This document shows, one piece after another, positions 24,865 through 36,867 of a stretch of DNA of 64,000 nt. Each line of letters begins with the position of its first letter. Within the stretch, counting starts at the first letter, position 1. This DNA is from Oxytricha trifallax. Taxonomy: Eukaryota; Ciliophora; Spirotrichea; Sporadotrichida; Oxytrichidae. The stretch lies in contig ARYC01001321.1 in assembly GCA_000711775.1 (NCBI GenBank), positions 1-64,000 of the forward strand, written 5' to 3'. Below the pieces are notes generated by a model that was given only the letters and a program-made list of their open reading frames with translations, did not search any database and was not told the DNA's origin. A program made the translations under genes and the position numbers.

Positions 24865-26180
24865 AAAATGTCTTCAACAGAAAATGCGGCATTCCTTTAA
24901 TCAAAATCCTTAAATGGAAAAAAATATTGATGAAGTCTCACAATTATTAAACTTTTTGCAAAGAGTATAGAAATTCACAATTATTGAATGAAGTAAATCT
25001 TATGGTTTGAATTAGTATTAATCTAAGTTTATTGAGAGATAAGGGATAATACTTATGAATTTTAAATTTAATCTCATTGAATATTCATGCTTTTTACTTT
25101 TTTATTTTAATATTAATTATTTTAACTAGATTACTTAGTGTTAAAAATTTTACCCTAATTATGAAATAGATTTCCTCATGTCCTCACAAAAGAATATAAA
25201 ATACAAGCAATTTTGATTGACCAAGATCTGAATACAAAGGACTTAAACTTAGCATATACTTTATAGATACTTCCCTAGAATTATTAGTTGAAAGTTGATA
25301 TATTTCTCAAGTAAATTCAAACAAATATTAATATTTCACAAAATATTACAAATATATATTATTAACTTTTCCATAATGGAAAAAATAGATAAATGAATAA
25401 TTAAAATATGCAAAAGTAAACCAATTGATCCTATTTATTCTTAAAAAATGGGGCACTTGCATCAAAGTGCTCTCAGTTGCTTAATAATAGGAGTATTCAC
25501 TTTCAAAAATTTTAAGATCTTAGTGTGAAATAATAGAGCCATACTGAGCCAGGCAAAACAACTAGAATATTTTACTTTCGTAACTTATTATATTTTAATT
25601 AAAATTGAAGAGTAAAAACAACTACTAGTCACATATGTTCAGAGATTTTTAGTTAAATTTACTAAAAATATAATAATTATTATTCAATCATCAACTGTAA
25701 TACCATTTAATATTTTTATTGCCTCCACTTACACCTTAAGCTTTCTTTGAAAATCTCTCTTTCATAGCAAAGTAACAATACTATTGTAAAGTTCTAGCTA
25801 GGGATTTTAAGGGATACTCTTAGTGAATCTAGATTCATGTTTTGCTGGGAATTTTATCACTTAAATTGTTAATAGAAAAAATATTTTAATTTTTTTTTAA
25901 TTTTTAGCTTTAAGAGCCTTTGGCAATGCATTCTTAAACAATAACTACTATGTTGGAGCGGTTGCTGAAGCTTCTATAATTTTAGTTGGTAACTATAGTC
26001 ATGATTGCGCCCAATTTAATAGTAATGTTTTTTATGTAAAATTAATTATCATTTCTTAAACAAATTTTCTTATAACAAAACAAAACTGGCAAGATAAATT
26101 TGAGTGCCATTATAATCCTTATCTAGCTTAAGTTCTATCAGTGCTGTGTTTTCTCGTCCACATATATAAATAGTAAGATT
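24865..26180 (+). CDS. Patchwork of unknown coding blocks (probable MDSs)
   Basis: Several protein-like stretches lie on the plus strand, separated by AT-rich DNA. MSSTENAAFLQSKSLNGK starts about 24869, followed by MEKNIDEVSQLLNFLQRVQK. VLTKEYKIQAILIDQDLNTK and LNLAYTLQILPQNYQLKVDI lie at about 25180-25310. LALRAFGNAFLNNNYYVGAV and AEASIILVGNYSHDCAQFNS lie at about 25906-26025, preceded by TTTTAG. The last block has the N/G/S-rich repetitive look of ciliate parallel beta-helix surface proteins, but that is only an impression. The blocks may belong to one gene. Exact edges are unknown. Confidence 0.4.
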
Positions 26181-26989
26181 AACACTATAAACTTATCTTC
26201 TTTTATATTTTCCTTTTAATTAAAAATAATGCTATTTTTAAACTGTTTAAATGGTAGATAGTTTTTCTAAATATTTCTTAAATTATCTTCTAGATAAAAT
26301 TGCAAACTCAAGTAAATCTGATAATTTATAAACATAATTTGAGAAAAATTAATTTACTTAGTTGGTTTTAATTCAAATCTGTACTTAAAGTATTTTATCA
26401 TGATGCATTTGAATTTTGCCATTGATATTTCATTAGCATTTCATTTTTTAATAGCTTTTTACAAGCTTTCTTTGATATTTTATTGAGAATTAAGCTTATT
26501 TCCCAATTACATTTAAATTTGTTTAACAAACACTAAAATTCATGTGTAAGAATATAGATAGGATTCACTCAATAACAATTTAATCATCAAGATTTTCAAA
26601 CAATAATACTATTTTACAATCAAATTTGTTCTATTTTTAAATCATATGAAAGTCTAACAAGAATTTTATAACTGAAATTAAAAATTATTTATCAATTTGA
26701 AAATTTCTTTTAATCAAGGTATTAAATAAAATAATTGTTAAAAGAATAACACTTTTTGTTGTAGATAAACTTCTCATTATTCGTGAGTTGGCTAAATTAA
26801 ATTAATAGCTAAAATTTGTATTTAAATTTGGTTAGAATTTCAAAATTAAATATTATTTGTATTATAATTAATCATCTGAATTAAAATAGAGTTTTTTATT
26901 TTATTATATATATATATATATGGAGAGAATTAAAATTATAACACTTATATTTGCAGATATATTAATTTAGCAAGAAGTGAACTTGTGAG

Positions 26990-27421
26990 ATGTACGATAT
27001 TACTCACAAGCACCTAGTTTATAAAACCAGTTTTTTAATTTAGATATTTGAGAAAGAGCTTAACTATCTCGTTAATGAAATTTAAGTGGCAGAAAGATAA
27101 TTAATTGCTCCTGATTTCGTTTCAACTTTAGAGTACTACGAGTTTTTATTCTAAGATCCCCAGTTCAACTAAGGCAACTCTGGAGTTTTGGAGCAGGTTG
27201 TATATAACTCTAGTCAAATTATCATATCTGTCCCTATTCCAGAGGATGCAAATTTGATTAAGTTACATTACTACTTTGACAATCACTATAACTCCTCATA
27301 TTAATTTTACTCTGAAATAGACTGGCAAGATGATGATATTGAAGACACTATCTGTAGACATGGAAATTCTACCTTCCTATTTATAACTAAAACGACCTCC
27401 CTATTTCCAAAATTACTTTGA
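26990..27421 (+). CDS. Unknown protein, open frame with strong protein character
   Basis: From ATG 26990 to TGA 27419-27421, 143 codons with Gln at TAA/TAG. It contains FVSTLEYYEFLFQDPQFNQG, IIISVPIPEDANLIKLHYYF and EIDWQDDDIEDTICRHGNST. Protein-like composition continues at once in the -1 frame (27421-27630). This suggests one longer reading frame broken by a frameshift, upstream of the retroelement-like 3' end at 28480. No reverse transcriptase or endonuclease motif is recognised. Confidence 0.5.
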
Positions 27422-28440
27422 ATAACAAAATAAATATGTAAGAGTTAACACTTAAAAAAGATAGGGAGCAACATAACTTTGAGAGAAAGGCCAATGATTT
27501 AAAAAGAAGATCATTACTTATCGTACCCATCTTCCCTTACATACCTAGATTCTATAAAAAAAATAAAATAAGAAGAATAGCCAAAAACCCTTTCAAGTCG
27601 CCCATCTCCCATGACTCAGACACCAGCTGATTATGAGGTCATATCTTATCTTGAACTTTATTTGAGAGACCTATTAATACTAAAATAAACTATCTAACTT
27701 CGTTTAATCAATCTCTAATAAGAATGATAAGTAGAATACTAACTCAACCTATTTTCAAATACTATATAGTCATACTGAGAATGATAAAGATATCAAATTT
27801 TAATGAGAAAATTGGTAGAGGGAAAAGGTGAAATAACAACCTAATAATTCTCCTTATCAAATGTGTATGATTTGAATTAGACATTTGTCAATTATAATGA
27901 CACGTCATACATTGTTATATAATCGTCTGAGTAGATTCTGTCCTGAACAAAATTTGATAAAATAAATACCGATTTTTATTAGAGTAGATTTCCATAAGTT
28001 CTTTTTCGAGATACTCTACAACTATTGTCCATTCATAATCATACATTATATAAAAAATAAGAATATAAAGTCTAATCAGATATATATTCACCTTTGACTA
28101 CTCTCCTAATAAACCTTTCTCTCCCTTCCATATCTTCAATAATAAGACATTGTGAATATCTCTCAGCTATTTGAGTTATTAAATAATCTACATAAGAAAC
28201 ATACAATCAAAAAGAAGATAAAGGGGGGATATTAGTAGAAGAAGGAAATTAAGACTGATTCTCCAGACTTAAACGACCTCAAGAAGCTTATAGTCAATAC
28301 CAGTTTTAAAAAAAAGAAGAAAAATAAAAATATTGAGATTCTTAGGTAAAATTAAGGAAACCATTCAGAATGACACACCCTAGTTAGCAAGAAGTCCTAA
28401 ACATATTTACACTCTTTGTGAGGATTAAAACTTAAACTGT
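27421..28440 (+). pseudogene. Decayed coding region leading to a retroelement-like 3' end
   Basis: In the frame after 27421 it reads QELTLKKDREQHNFERKAND and LKRRSLLIVPIFPYIPRFYK up to TGA 27628-27630. Then TLFERPINTKINYLTSFNQS follows to TGA near 27833. At about 28205-28360 a basic segment reads DSPDLNDLKKLIVNTSFKKK. The stretches change frame and contain TGAs, so the region is decayed. Since it runs into the 3' module shared with 36075-35985, it may be the body of a non-LTR retrotransposon. No catalytic motif is seen, so the class is inference. Confidence 0.35.
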
Positions 28441-28534
28441 TGAAAAGGGCTTGACACTTATATATTATCTATATATTGCAGACCGGGGGTCCCCAGAAAC
28501 CTCAATGAGATAACATTATTATTATTTTTATTAT
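28430..28534 (+). mobile_element. Retroelement-like 3' module with ATT tail
   Basis: AAAAGGGCTTGACACTTATA, then GACCGGGGGTCCCCAGAAAC, then CTCAATGAGATAAC and ATT units. It is homologous, in opposite orientation, to 36075-35985 over about 100 bases. GGGGGTCCCC can form a hairpin just before the tail, as in LINE/SINE 3' ends. Confidence 0.6.
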
Positions 28535-30880
28535 TAACCAAGTAAATTATTTTCTCAATCTTTCTATTTTTGGAGTAAATATAAAACAGTTTATGGTGAA
28601 GTTCACTGATAAATTTAAATTTATTCACTGCTATTTTATTTTATTTTATTATTTATTTATTTATTTTTACGCAATTTGTTAGTTTTATGTAATTATTTAA
28701 TAATCTAAACTGGGTTAATTATGTTTTATCAAAGTTATATTTATTTAGTGATTATTAGTGTGATAAAAAACTACTAAATGGGAACTTAATGAAAATGTAA
28801 AGTAGTGAATTTTAATTAATCTATAAATTAATTATTATTTGTATTTACCAATCATAAATGAATATTTCTAAGAAATCTTATCTATATAATTTTGAAGAAC
28901 AACTGTCAAATGCTTTAAATGGTTATTATCTTTAAATTAGGAAGAATGCAGACAGAGCTCATAGTATTTATTTAAAGTAAAGCATTGAAAATAAGAGAAT
29001 AATATTCAATTTGATAGTTTTAATTTAATTGTAACTCTATTTTTTAATAATAAAATTTAATTAAAGCTGATAATATGATTCTTAAATCTTGTGTATGTTT
29101 CTAAATTTATACAGTTATATAGTAATCTTTAATTTTATAAAATGAAACTTTATAAATTTAATTTTTAATTTTTGTAATTTTAATGATAATATAATTAATT
29201 TTAAATTCTAGATTTTATAAGTATTAAAAGCTTGAGTAACTAATTAAAGCATTTTATTAGGTTTTACTAATAAATATATTTATCAATGAATTAGCTAAAA
29301 TATAGGTTAACTACTTTAATATATAAATTGTCTTAATTGAATAGATTAAAACTTTACAGAATGTATTAGTTAATTTTAACAAATATTCTCTTTCGTTATA
29401 ACATATTAAGTTATCACATTTAGGTGAAGAGATCAATAAATGAGGATATTATACCAACAAGTCCAATCTATTCAAAATATCTCATTATTGCTAATAAACA
29501 AAGCTTACAAATTAATTAATTAAAATAAAATGTAAAAATATCTGATACTAATAATTCAAACAAAGAGCAATTAAACTTTATATAGACATATCATTAATAA
29601 TGAAATGAATTTTTGTAACCAAAGGTCATTTATTTTTAATGCCATAGATTTAACTTTAATTAAAGTTAATATTCTCAAATTATTAAGAATAGCACTGTTT
29701 TATCATCAAAAATTTATTTAAAATATGTATATATTTTGAATTTCTAGCCTAATCAAATTAATTAAAAAAAAACAAAGTGGAAATACAAAAAACAACAAAA
29801 ATATATTTTGAACTTTTTATAGTTTGCATATAAAATGTCAATTTTTATTGTCCCTTATTGGAACACTTTGAGAATATGTAATCTAATACATCATTAAATT
29901 TTAAATTTAAAATTTCTTTCATTTTATATATTAATTTCTTTGAATCTTATTTTCCATAAATTTAAGATTTATAAATACTAATATTTCAATATGAAATTAT
30001 TTAAAATATTGTTGAAAAAGTAATTTATTAATATAAAACTTCTTTTTTATTTACATCAGACTAAAGTACTTTTAACTTATCAATCTGAGACCCCAAAAAG
30101 ATTAGAATAGAAGGATGAACTTATCTTTAAGGAAATTATGCTAAACTCATAGGTAAATTAATTTATTCATAAAAGTATTATATATTTAGAGTTTTATGTG
30201 ATATGTTGATAATTTTGCAAGACTAAAATTACATTAAGTTATTTAATTAGAAAGTTTAAGTAATATAGCTATTATAGATTTCTTTTAGTTAAAACCAGAA
30301 ATTTGAACTAATCAAGCCTATTTCATAACTATCCAATTATTCCATATTCTTACTTGTACAATCTGAAGTTTACTTGCAAGTTAAGTGATGATATACTTGA
30401 CTTAACTCATATTTAATAAAATTAAATCAAAATTACTGTTTATTAAATGTCTCGAAAAAATTGTATTCAGATACTTATTCACTTATCAATCACATATATA
30501 AATAATATTTAATCCTTGTATGGTGAAATATCATACTACGATAAAACTAACTATTAATTAAATAAATTTCACAATCATACATCTTCTGCTATAGAAAAAT
30601 AAACGATTTAGATTAAAGATTTGAATTATGAGCTACAAATATTTTAATCCTACAAATATTCCAAACATATTGAATAACTTAGTAAAAGCAATTAATATTA
30701 TTAAATATTTATGATAAATTACTTATTATAAAAGATTGTAAAATTTTGGAAGAAAGTAAATTATTATAAATTTCAAGGATACTAGAAACAAAAATATTAT
30801 AATTAATATCATCTGTGTAATAAGCAACAATAGATCTTACTCTAATATTTACTAAAGTATCAAATTTAGCATCATACAGG
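28535..30880. other. AT-rich; two short coding candidates
   Basis: Mostly AT-rich. Plus-strand frames near 29424-29600 (KRSINEDIIPTSPIYSKYLI) and 30080-30150 (SETPKRLEQKDELIFKEIML) look protein-like but are short. They may be small MDSs of genes I cannot assemble. Confidence 0.3.
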
Positions 30881-30889
30881 AATTCTTTG

Positions 30890-31345
30890 TAGCTCGTCCT
30901 CTTTCATGTCTTTCCCTATCCTTACGCCTTGTCTGCTGTTCTTTTCTCTATCTTCGTCTTTGTAAGACTGCTCATTTATTCACTTGATATCTGAAGTACA
31001 CATTGATAGACTTAGAATAGTAGTATCTGTACTGGCTTTTATTCATCCCTTAGAGTACTCCATAACATTGGGTTCTATCAGAGTCGTATTTAGCGCTGAA
31101 TGAGAGAACAGTTCTGTAAAATGTCTTGATCTAGGAATTCTCATTGCACTTCTCATCTCTGTATCTCTTGTGGCAAATTTGGAGCACCATCTTTCCAATA
31201 TCATTCTAAGCTTCTTGAAGCTTCATATGCTGGGAGTGGTTTCATGTCTGGTCTTGAGTAAACTCCCAATATTGACCAATCTTGGCAGCTATTTTATACA
31301 TTAGGCTTTCGGTATTTTTGACTTTAAGTATTGCAGTTGAAAGAA
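30890..31345 (-). CDS. Unknown protein, coding block(s), basic C-terminal part
   Basis: Minus strand, a single frame with two TGAs. It reads AILKVKNTESLMYKIAAKIG, QYWEFTQDQT, TGA, then KLQEAQNDIGKMVLQICHKR, YRDEKCNENSQIKTFYRTVL, SAKYDSDRTQCYGVLQGMNK, and after a second TGA the basic RRRQRKEQQTRRKDRERHER. GC content is clearly above the surroundings, as expected for coding DNA in such a genome. The TGAs may be mutations or may lie in eliminated sequence between MDSs. No family is recognised. Confidence 0.5.
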
Positions 31346-31640
31346 GGGGTTAACGAAGGATTAGTGGACAACTAGAGGTACTACTCAAAACGTGTCTTTC
31401 TATCTCACCACGGTGGAGATTCCGACTCAGACATCTCCTCGGGGAGCTGAGATATTCAGACATCATTGTTTTCCAATATGGCATTGGAGTTTCCATAGTG
31501 AAAATTATGCATTCCTTTTGTCTCAAACTACGTTTACACTCCAATCAATTCTGCTAAGCTTGCCAATATCTCGAGCCTGCTGACTCTTTCCTCTTTGCTT
31601 TCGTGCTTTCCTTTATATAGTAGTTTTGAATCCTTGGTTA
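31346..31640 (-). CDS. Coding-like block, strand uncertain
   Basis: On the minus strand a frame reads KHESKEERVSRLEILASLAE, LIGVQTQFETKGMHNFHYGN, and ends at TGA near 31465. On the plus strand another frame reads LKEGVNEGLVDNQRYYSKRV (about 31336-31395). Both look like protein, so strand and extent are not settled. The block is GC-rich and lies between a minus-strand and a plus-strand coding block, which would fit an inverted MDS. Confidence 0.3.
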
Positions 31641-31715
31641 ATTCTCATTCTTTCCAAAGGATTTCAATGTCCAAGCAAAGATTTACAAATAGGGAGGTAG
31701 TTGAATCCTGATGCA

Positions 31716-32145
31716 GTTAAAATATGCGAGCTGTGCTTGTGGGCGCCACAACAAATGGAGTTTTCATTCACTCTGGCATTTAAGAACACCTTTATCACTT
31801 AACGAGCCAGGAGAACAGGATCAGATGCCAAGAGAGTCGAAGATGATTAATGTTTAAAAATCAACGAATACATTCAGCATTCTATCGCTACTACTCTCTT
31901 AATCATTGCTCTTACACTATCAGTCCCAGCGCGAATGGAGTTGCGACACCATACTCCTCTCTTTCAAATGTACTAGAGCGCTCGACATATGGTAGTATTA
32001 TCAGTCTTGCTATAGATGGTTGCATGATTGTTGGTCCATACCATGCCATTAATGGTTCTCCTTGGCAGCCTTGTTAAGTTGATGAGTGTAATGGAGTAAC
32101 TGTGAGTGAGATTACTTCTATGTTTCAACATTCAGTCAAAATATA
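31716..32145 (+). CDS. YHYH-domain protein, partial
   Basis: The downstream frame reads YGSIISLAIDGCMIVGPYHA, then INGSPWQPCQVDECNGVTV (about 31990-32120). This matches the YHYH-domain pattern of a GxxxDGxxxxGPY core, then W-x-PC and D-x-CNG. Upstream pieces fit the same family: VGATTNGVFIHSGI (about 31738-31790, like the ALNGVxxFSG motif) and RYYSLNHCSYTISP (about 31878-31925, near the YHYH motif). These are in different frames, so there are frame changes or unseen IESs. YHYH proteins are of unknown function, often secreted. Family assignment rests on the DG...GPY and PC...CNG pattern. Confidence 0.6.
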
Positions 32146-32149
32146 ATCA

Positions 32150-32835
32150 AAATTTGGAATATTTGAATTCTAAAAATATGACAAATTATATAATAAGTCA
32201 TTTTCTAATCATTTTTATAATTATATTTTAGAAATTTGTTTGATTTATATTAATTTATATCAAAAATGGGCTCAAGTGGTAAATATAATATTTTTACTAC
32301 TTGCGCCTATTTTTATTATAATTATTATTTATAATTATAATTATATTTGTTTTATTTAAAAATTATTTTTATTTGTTAAAATACTTTTGTACTTATGTGA
32401 AATGTAATTTATTCACTGATTTAAATTATTCATAGTTAGTTTATTTTATATACTGAAATTTATTAATTTTAAAGATATATTAATTTTATTATTAAATAAT
32501 TTTAAAATTTTCCTTATTGTTAACTATTTATAAATTAAACTTAATATAGTTAAAAAACAAACTTCCTTTCTTTAATTTAAAATAAATTAATATATTTAAA
32601 TTTATAAATTAAAAATTTCAATATAAGTAATCGACTCAAATAGCAAAAATATACAATTTTTTTTAATTTATTTCTTCATAATATATTATTTTTATAATAA
32701 TCTAGCATTTTTCTAATAAATGTTTTAAAATATGTTTTTAGTAAGTAAATTATATATTTCTTTAAATTAAAGCATTTGTATATTCACGATTTTTTCACTA
32801 TTTTGACTGATTGTTTCATCCCTTTACCGTGGCAT
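32150..32835. other. AT-rich, nothing seen
   Basis: Very AT-rich DNA without a supported feature. Confidence 0.5.
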
Positions 32836-32842
32836 ACTGAGG

Positions 32843-33023
32843 ACTTTCTTCCCTGACCTAAAGAGTGGCAGCCGCCCTCGAGCTTTCTAGAGATGCCCTT
32901 GTTGAACTCATCAATAAGGGAAGGTAGACTAACACACAGCTTTCACATATAATGGCAGCAGTGATTCTTATTTAATATATTCTTCTTTTGTTAATTATCT
33001 GGCCATTATTAGGGGCACTATGA
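32843..33023 (+). CDS. Coding block with a hydrophobic segment
   Basis: After TGA the frame reads LTQRVAAALELSRDALVELI, NKGRQTNTQLSHIMAAVILI, then a hydrophobic run ILLLLIIWPLLGAL, to TGA near 33021-33023. GC content drops sharply outside it. The last 20 residues could span a membrane. No family is recognised. It may be a single MDS. Confidence 0.45.
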
Positions 33024-33249
33024 AAAATCGACTCTATGCTGAGTATATTATAATCTCCAATTTTGCAATTGATTCTGAATAATATAAAATAGGATCTTAG
33101 ATTTATTCAACTGAGATATATTTTATTAATAATCCAGATATTTTTAATTTATATTAAACAACATCCTTATTTGAAAGCAATTTACTCTTTTATTATAAAT
33201 TTTAAGAAATAAAAGGTAAGAAAACTTTTTAAATCTACTTAATACTTAC

Positions 33250-33512
33250 CGCTAAAATCTGCGTTATTTCATAAATTATAGCTTCTAGTGAGAAAACAGA
33301 AGTTTTATAAATAATTGACGGAAAAACATCAAAATTATCAGGATAATTCTGTACTTATCAATAGTAAAACAAATACTCCAAAAGAATGAACTGCAAAAGA
33401 TTGGGAAGTAGCATCAGAATAAATGATTAACACACATTTATACTGAAAAACTTAAGCTTTCAGAATAAAATTTTAATCATTAGTTTTGATAAGAATATCG
33501 TAATAATTTGAG
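33250..33512 (+). CDS. Weak unknown coding block
   Basis: The frame reads EKTEVLQIIDGKTSKLSGQF and SKRMNCKRLGSSIRINDQHT to TGA near 33510. It is plausible but close to what chance could give. Confidence 0.25.
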
Positions 33513-33514
33513 TT

Positions 33515-35984
33515 CTCCATAATTTTATATAATTATCTTTATATATTTTTACTTCCTATTTTTGTCAAAGCACTAACTATGTGCTAATAGTATTTCATAA
33601 ACTATTAAATTTTGTCTTTTTATTAAATATCGTAGACACATATTTTTTGTATGTCTGTTTTTATTTTTAAGCAGAAAGATCAATAGAAATAATTATTTTT
33701 TTTAAAATTGTGGAAATATTTAAATAAATATTATAAAATAATTTGAAATCCTAAATGTTTTTATCTTAATATTTTATGAAATTAGTTTGTAATAAATTTA
33801 TAGAAAATATTGTTTTTACTGTGACTGTTTCTTGCATATTTAGATTATGGCTTATGAGTTCTTAGAGGGAAGTCAGTTTTTTTTCAGTTCATTATGGTAC
33901 AAAGATACATAATATTTATATTAACCATAATAATATTTTAGAAATATTTCTGTAAAATGTCTTGTTGGACTTTTTAAAATAATAGTAGGATCACTAAGGG
34001 AGAAATTAACTTTCATTAAATTTATTAGTTTTACTGAACTTTGAAAACATTCAGTTTAGAATTATAGCTTATTATATTAATCTTAGTTTATTTAGAATTA
34101 TTATAATTCATAAATTATTACTCTTCAATATTTTTATTTATTTTTTCACCACAAAAAACATTGTTTATATTCAGCAAATTGAGAATATATACATTTTATT
34201 TACTTTTCTTTTAATATGTCCCCTTTATTTCTGATGATTATATTTACCTCTTACTACCTCGCTCTGACTTTCTTATATTTTTATGTAAAGGAAGGAGCAT
34301 TTTAATTATTGTGTATTTGATTAATATCACAATTTATAAAGTAATTGTTAAAATTAAAATAAATAGTTGGACTTTGATTGTTTATTAAAGTAAAAATATT
34401 ATAAAGTGTTCTTGTATAAATCTAAAATTAGCAAACCGATTATTTTATAAATCTAAAATTTATTCTTCGATAACTTTAACGAAATATTTTCACAAAACAT
34501 GATAATTATTACATTTAATACTCCTTTTCATTTATTCTTTTTATTAAAATGTTCAGACACCATTAAAGTTGAATGATTAAGGATGCATAAAAAGATGAAC
34601 ATTTTTTATTAAATAGAGAGGATATTATCCACTTTTGCTTGAAAGTTGAACACTCTGATTTTGTTCTCCTACAGTTATTTATTAATTAATTTCTTTTCTA
34701 TTTGTTAATGTAGTAAAATTTAATTTAAAAAAAGATATTAAATTATAATTTATATATTAGGCATAACATAAGTAATTAAATATTATGACACTGTGAACTA
34801 ACTCATTTTTGAAACATAAATTCTAAGGAACATTCTTGGTTAAAAAGATCTTATATATATATATATATATTTATTCTTACACATATTAAGTGTTTTTATA
34901 TTCAATTCATAATATTCTAGAATAATTATTAAATATTTTGAATCTAAATAATTGAAGTAATTAAAAATTCTTTGTATCAAAGTGTCCAAAGTCAAAGGTG
35001 AAGTAACTCTCATTATCTAATAATCTTAGCAAACAAGAATCTCAGTATTATCTTTGAAAAAGAATTATATATAATTTTTAGATTTTATATCTTAAAGATT
35101 TCATTCCTTCAATGCAAGGATTAGCCTTGTTAAGAGAATCTTATTCATAATGGTATAAATTATTCTTAAAATATTTAGTATCTTGTAGTATTATCTTATA
35201 AATGTTTAATTAAACCCATTAAAAATACTTAAATGCTTTGTTATTACACTGCTGTAAAATAGCAAAATCTCTAGATAGAAATGGTTAGAGTAAACCTTAA
35301 ATTTATTCATCATTAATTCATAAATATCCTACACTGTTTTATGCAAACTTTTCTTTATAAAAACTCTGGATATTATATTATTTAAAAGTATTTTCTGTTA
35401 ATAATTCTCTGTCAACTATTAATAATACCGAAAGTTAATATAATTTTCAATGGTAAATATAATTACTTAGAGCTAATGAAGAATAAATTGCTTTTAATTT
35501 AATAGAATAACATTCAGTTAGTGCTAACAACTAATATTTATACTTAAGAATATTGAAGGATAGGGAGATCCTGGTAATTGATTTACTTTAAAGATGAAAT
35601 TTTAAACAAAAAATACTTCAATTTTGTGGAAATAATGAATCTTGTTTACATTCTAGAATATAGAAAATTATCAGAAATAAAAAATCTCCTAGAATAGTGA
35701 GAATAGTATCATATTTCTCCACAAATAAAGATAATAGAAATGAAAGAATACTCTTTTAATACAATAATATGTTACTTTTCATTGAGTTTTTATTGATTAT
35801 TATATTTTATGTAAAAAAATATGGGAAATAACTAATTAATATAAATATTAATTTTAAGAATTCGGTCTTAAGATTGCTATTTCAAAAGTTTGAGATCAGA
35901 TTTTAAAGATAGCATATTGTTATTAGAAAGCTATTATAAATTTATCTATTACTTCTTGTTTTTAATTACCATCAAAATATAATA
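33515..35984. other. AT-rich, nothing convincing
   Basis: Long AT-rich stretch with a (TA)n run at about 34851-34872. I see no coding frame or palindrome I can support. Confidence 0.45.
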
Positions 35985-36075
35985 AAAATAATAATAATAA
36001 TGTGATCACATTGAGGTCTCTGGGGACCCCCGATCTTATATATATGTTAATATATGTAAGGGACTAGCCCTTTTA
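35985..36075 (-). mobile_element. Retroelement-like 3' module with ATT tail, inverted
   Basis: On the minus strand: AAAAGGGCTAGTCCCTTACA, then GATCGGGGGTCCCCAGAGAC, CTCAATGTGATCAC, and ATT units. It is the counterpart of 28430-28534. It lies 36 bases past the TGA of the minus-strand frame 36764-36111, so it looks like that element's 3' UTR. Confidence 0.6.
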
Positions 36076-36110
36076 ATGTTTTTGCTTCTTGTCTCTATTC
36101 AGGGTTTTAA

Positions 36111-36764
36111 TCATAAATATCTCACTCCTTTGTAATGAATGTGCATATTTTCAAACTTTTCTGGGTCTTGTTTTTCTTCAAAATTCTTCAGATCTATTAA
36201 GGCTCTTTTTGCCATTCTCAGTAGTTGGTAGTCAATCTTCTCATTCAATGTTCTTATTCCTAATCTTAATTTAAGTTCATCTATGAGGGTTTAAACTGTC
36301 TCTTGTAGGTCTTCTAGGTTAAATTAGGATCTGTTTTGTTGGAAGTAGATGTTTTTTAAAGCATTTCTGATATCAATACCTGTGTGTACTGTTGAGATTA
36401 AGATTGTAACTCCGAGGATAGTTGATAATTTTTCTATCCAGTCTTCATCTAGTTTAGGGAAGGTTTACTTCTTGTCCCATGCACAGATATGTGCTGCAAG
36501 TTCACATGCTTATAGAATAAGTGGGGAGTTGATATTAGGGAGGTTATAGCCTATCTTATTAATGTAATTAAGTTTTAAATTGTTATAGGTAACATTGCCT
36601 ATCTTAGTTTTAACCTAAATATTTTCGAATTTTTTATTAAGAATTTCCATGACTAGGGGATAGTTTATTAGGGAAGTTCCTGGTTAATCTATGGCTTGTT
36701 ATAAGAACTATGATTTGTAATTCTTTAATTATATTTGAATCTGGACAATTTTGTCATAGATAAT
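36111..36764 (-). CDS. C-terminal part of a putative retroelement protein
   Basis: The minus-strand frame is open for about 216 codons to TGA 36113-36111. It includes NYINKIGYNLPNINSPLILQ, ACELAAHICAWDKKQTFPKL, DEDWIEKLSTILGVTILIST and MAKRALIDLKNFEEKQDPEK. It is cut off upstream exactly where TBE copy A is inserted (duplication AAT at 36762-36764). It is followed by the ATT-tailed 3' module. No reverse transcriptase or endonuclease motif is visible in the remaining part, so a LINE assignment is inferred from the tail only. Confidence 0.45.
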
Positions 36765-36867
36765 CAAAACCCCAAAACCCCTTAGTGAGGTTTATAAGTG
36801 CTTTGCTTTGTAGGGTATAGTTGGGGTCTTATTGGGGTTAGTAGTAGAAATTAGGCCAATTTGCAAA

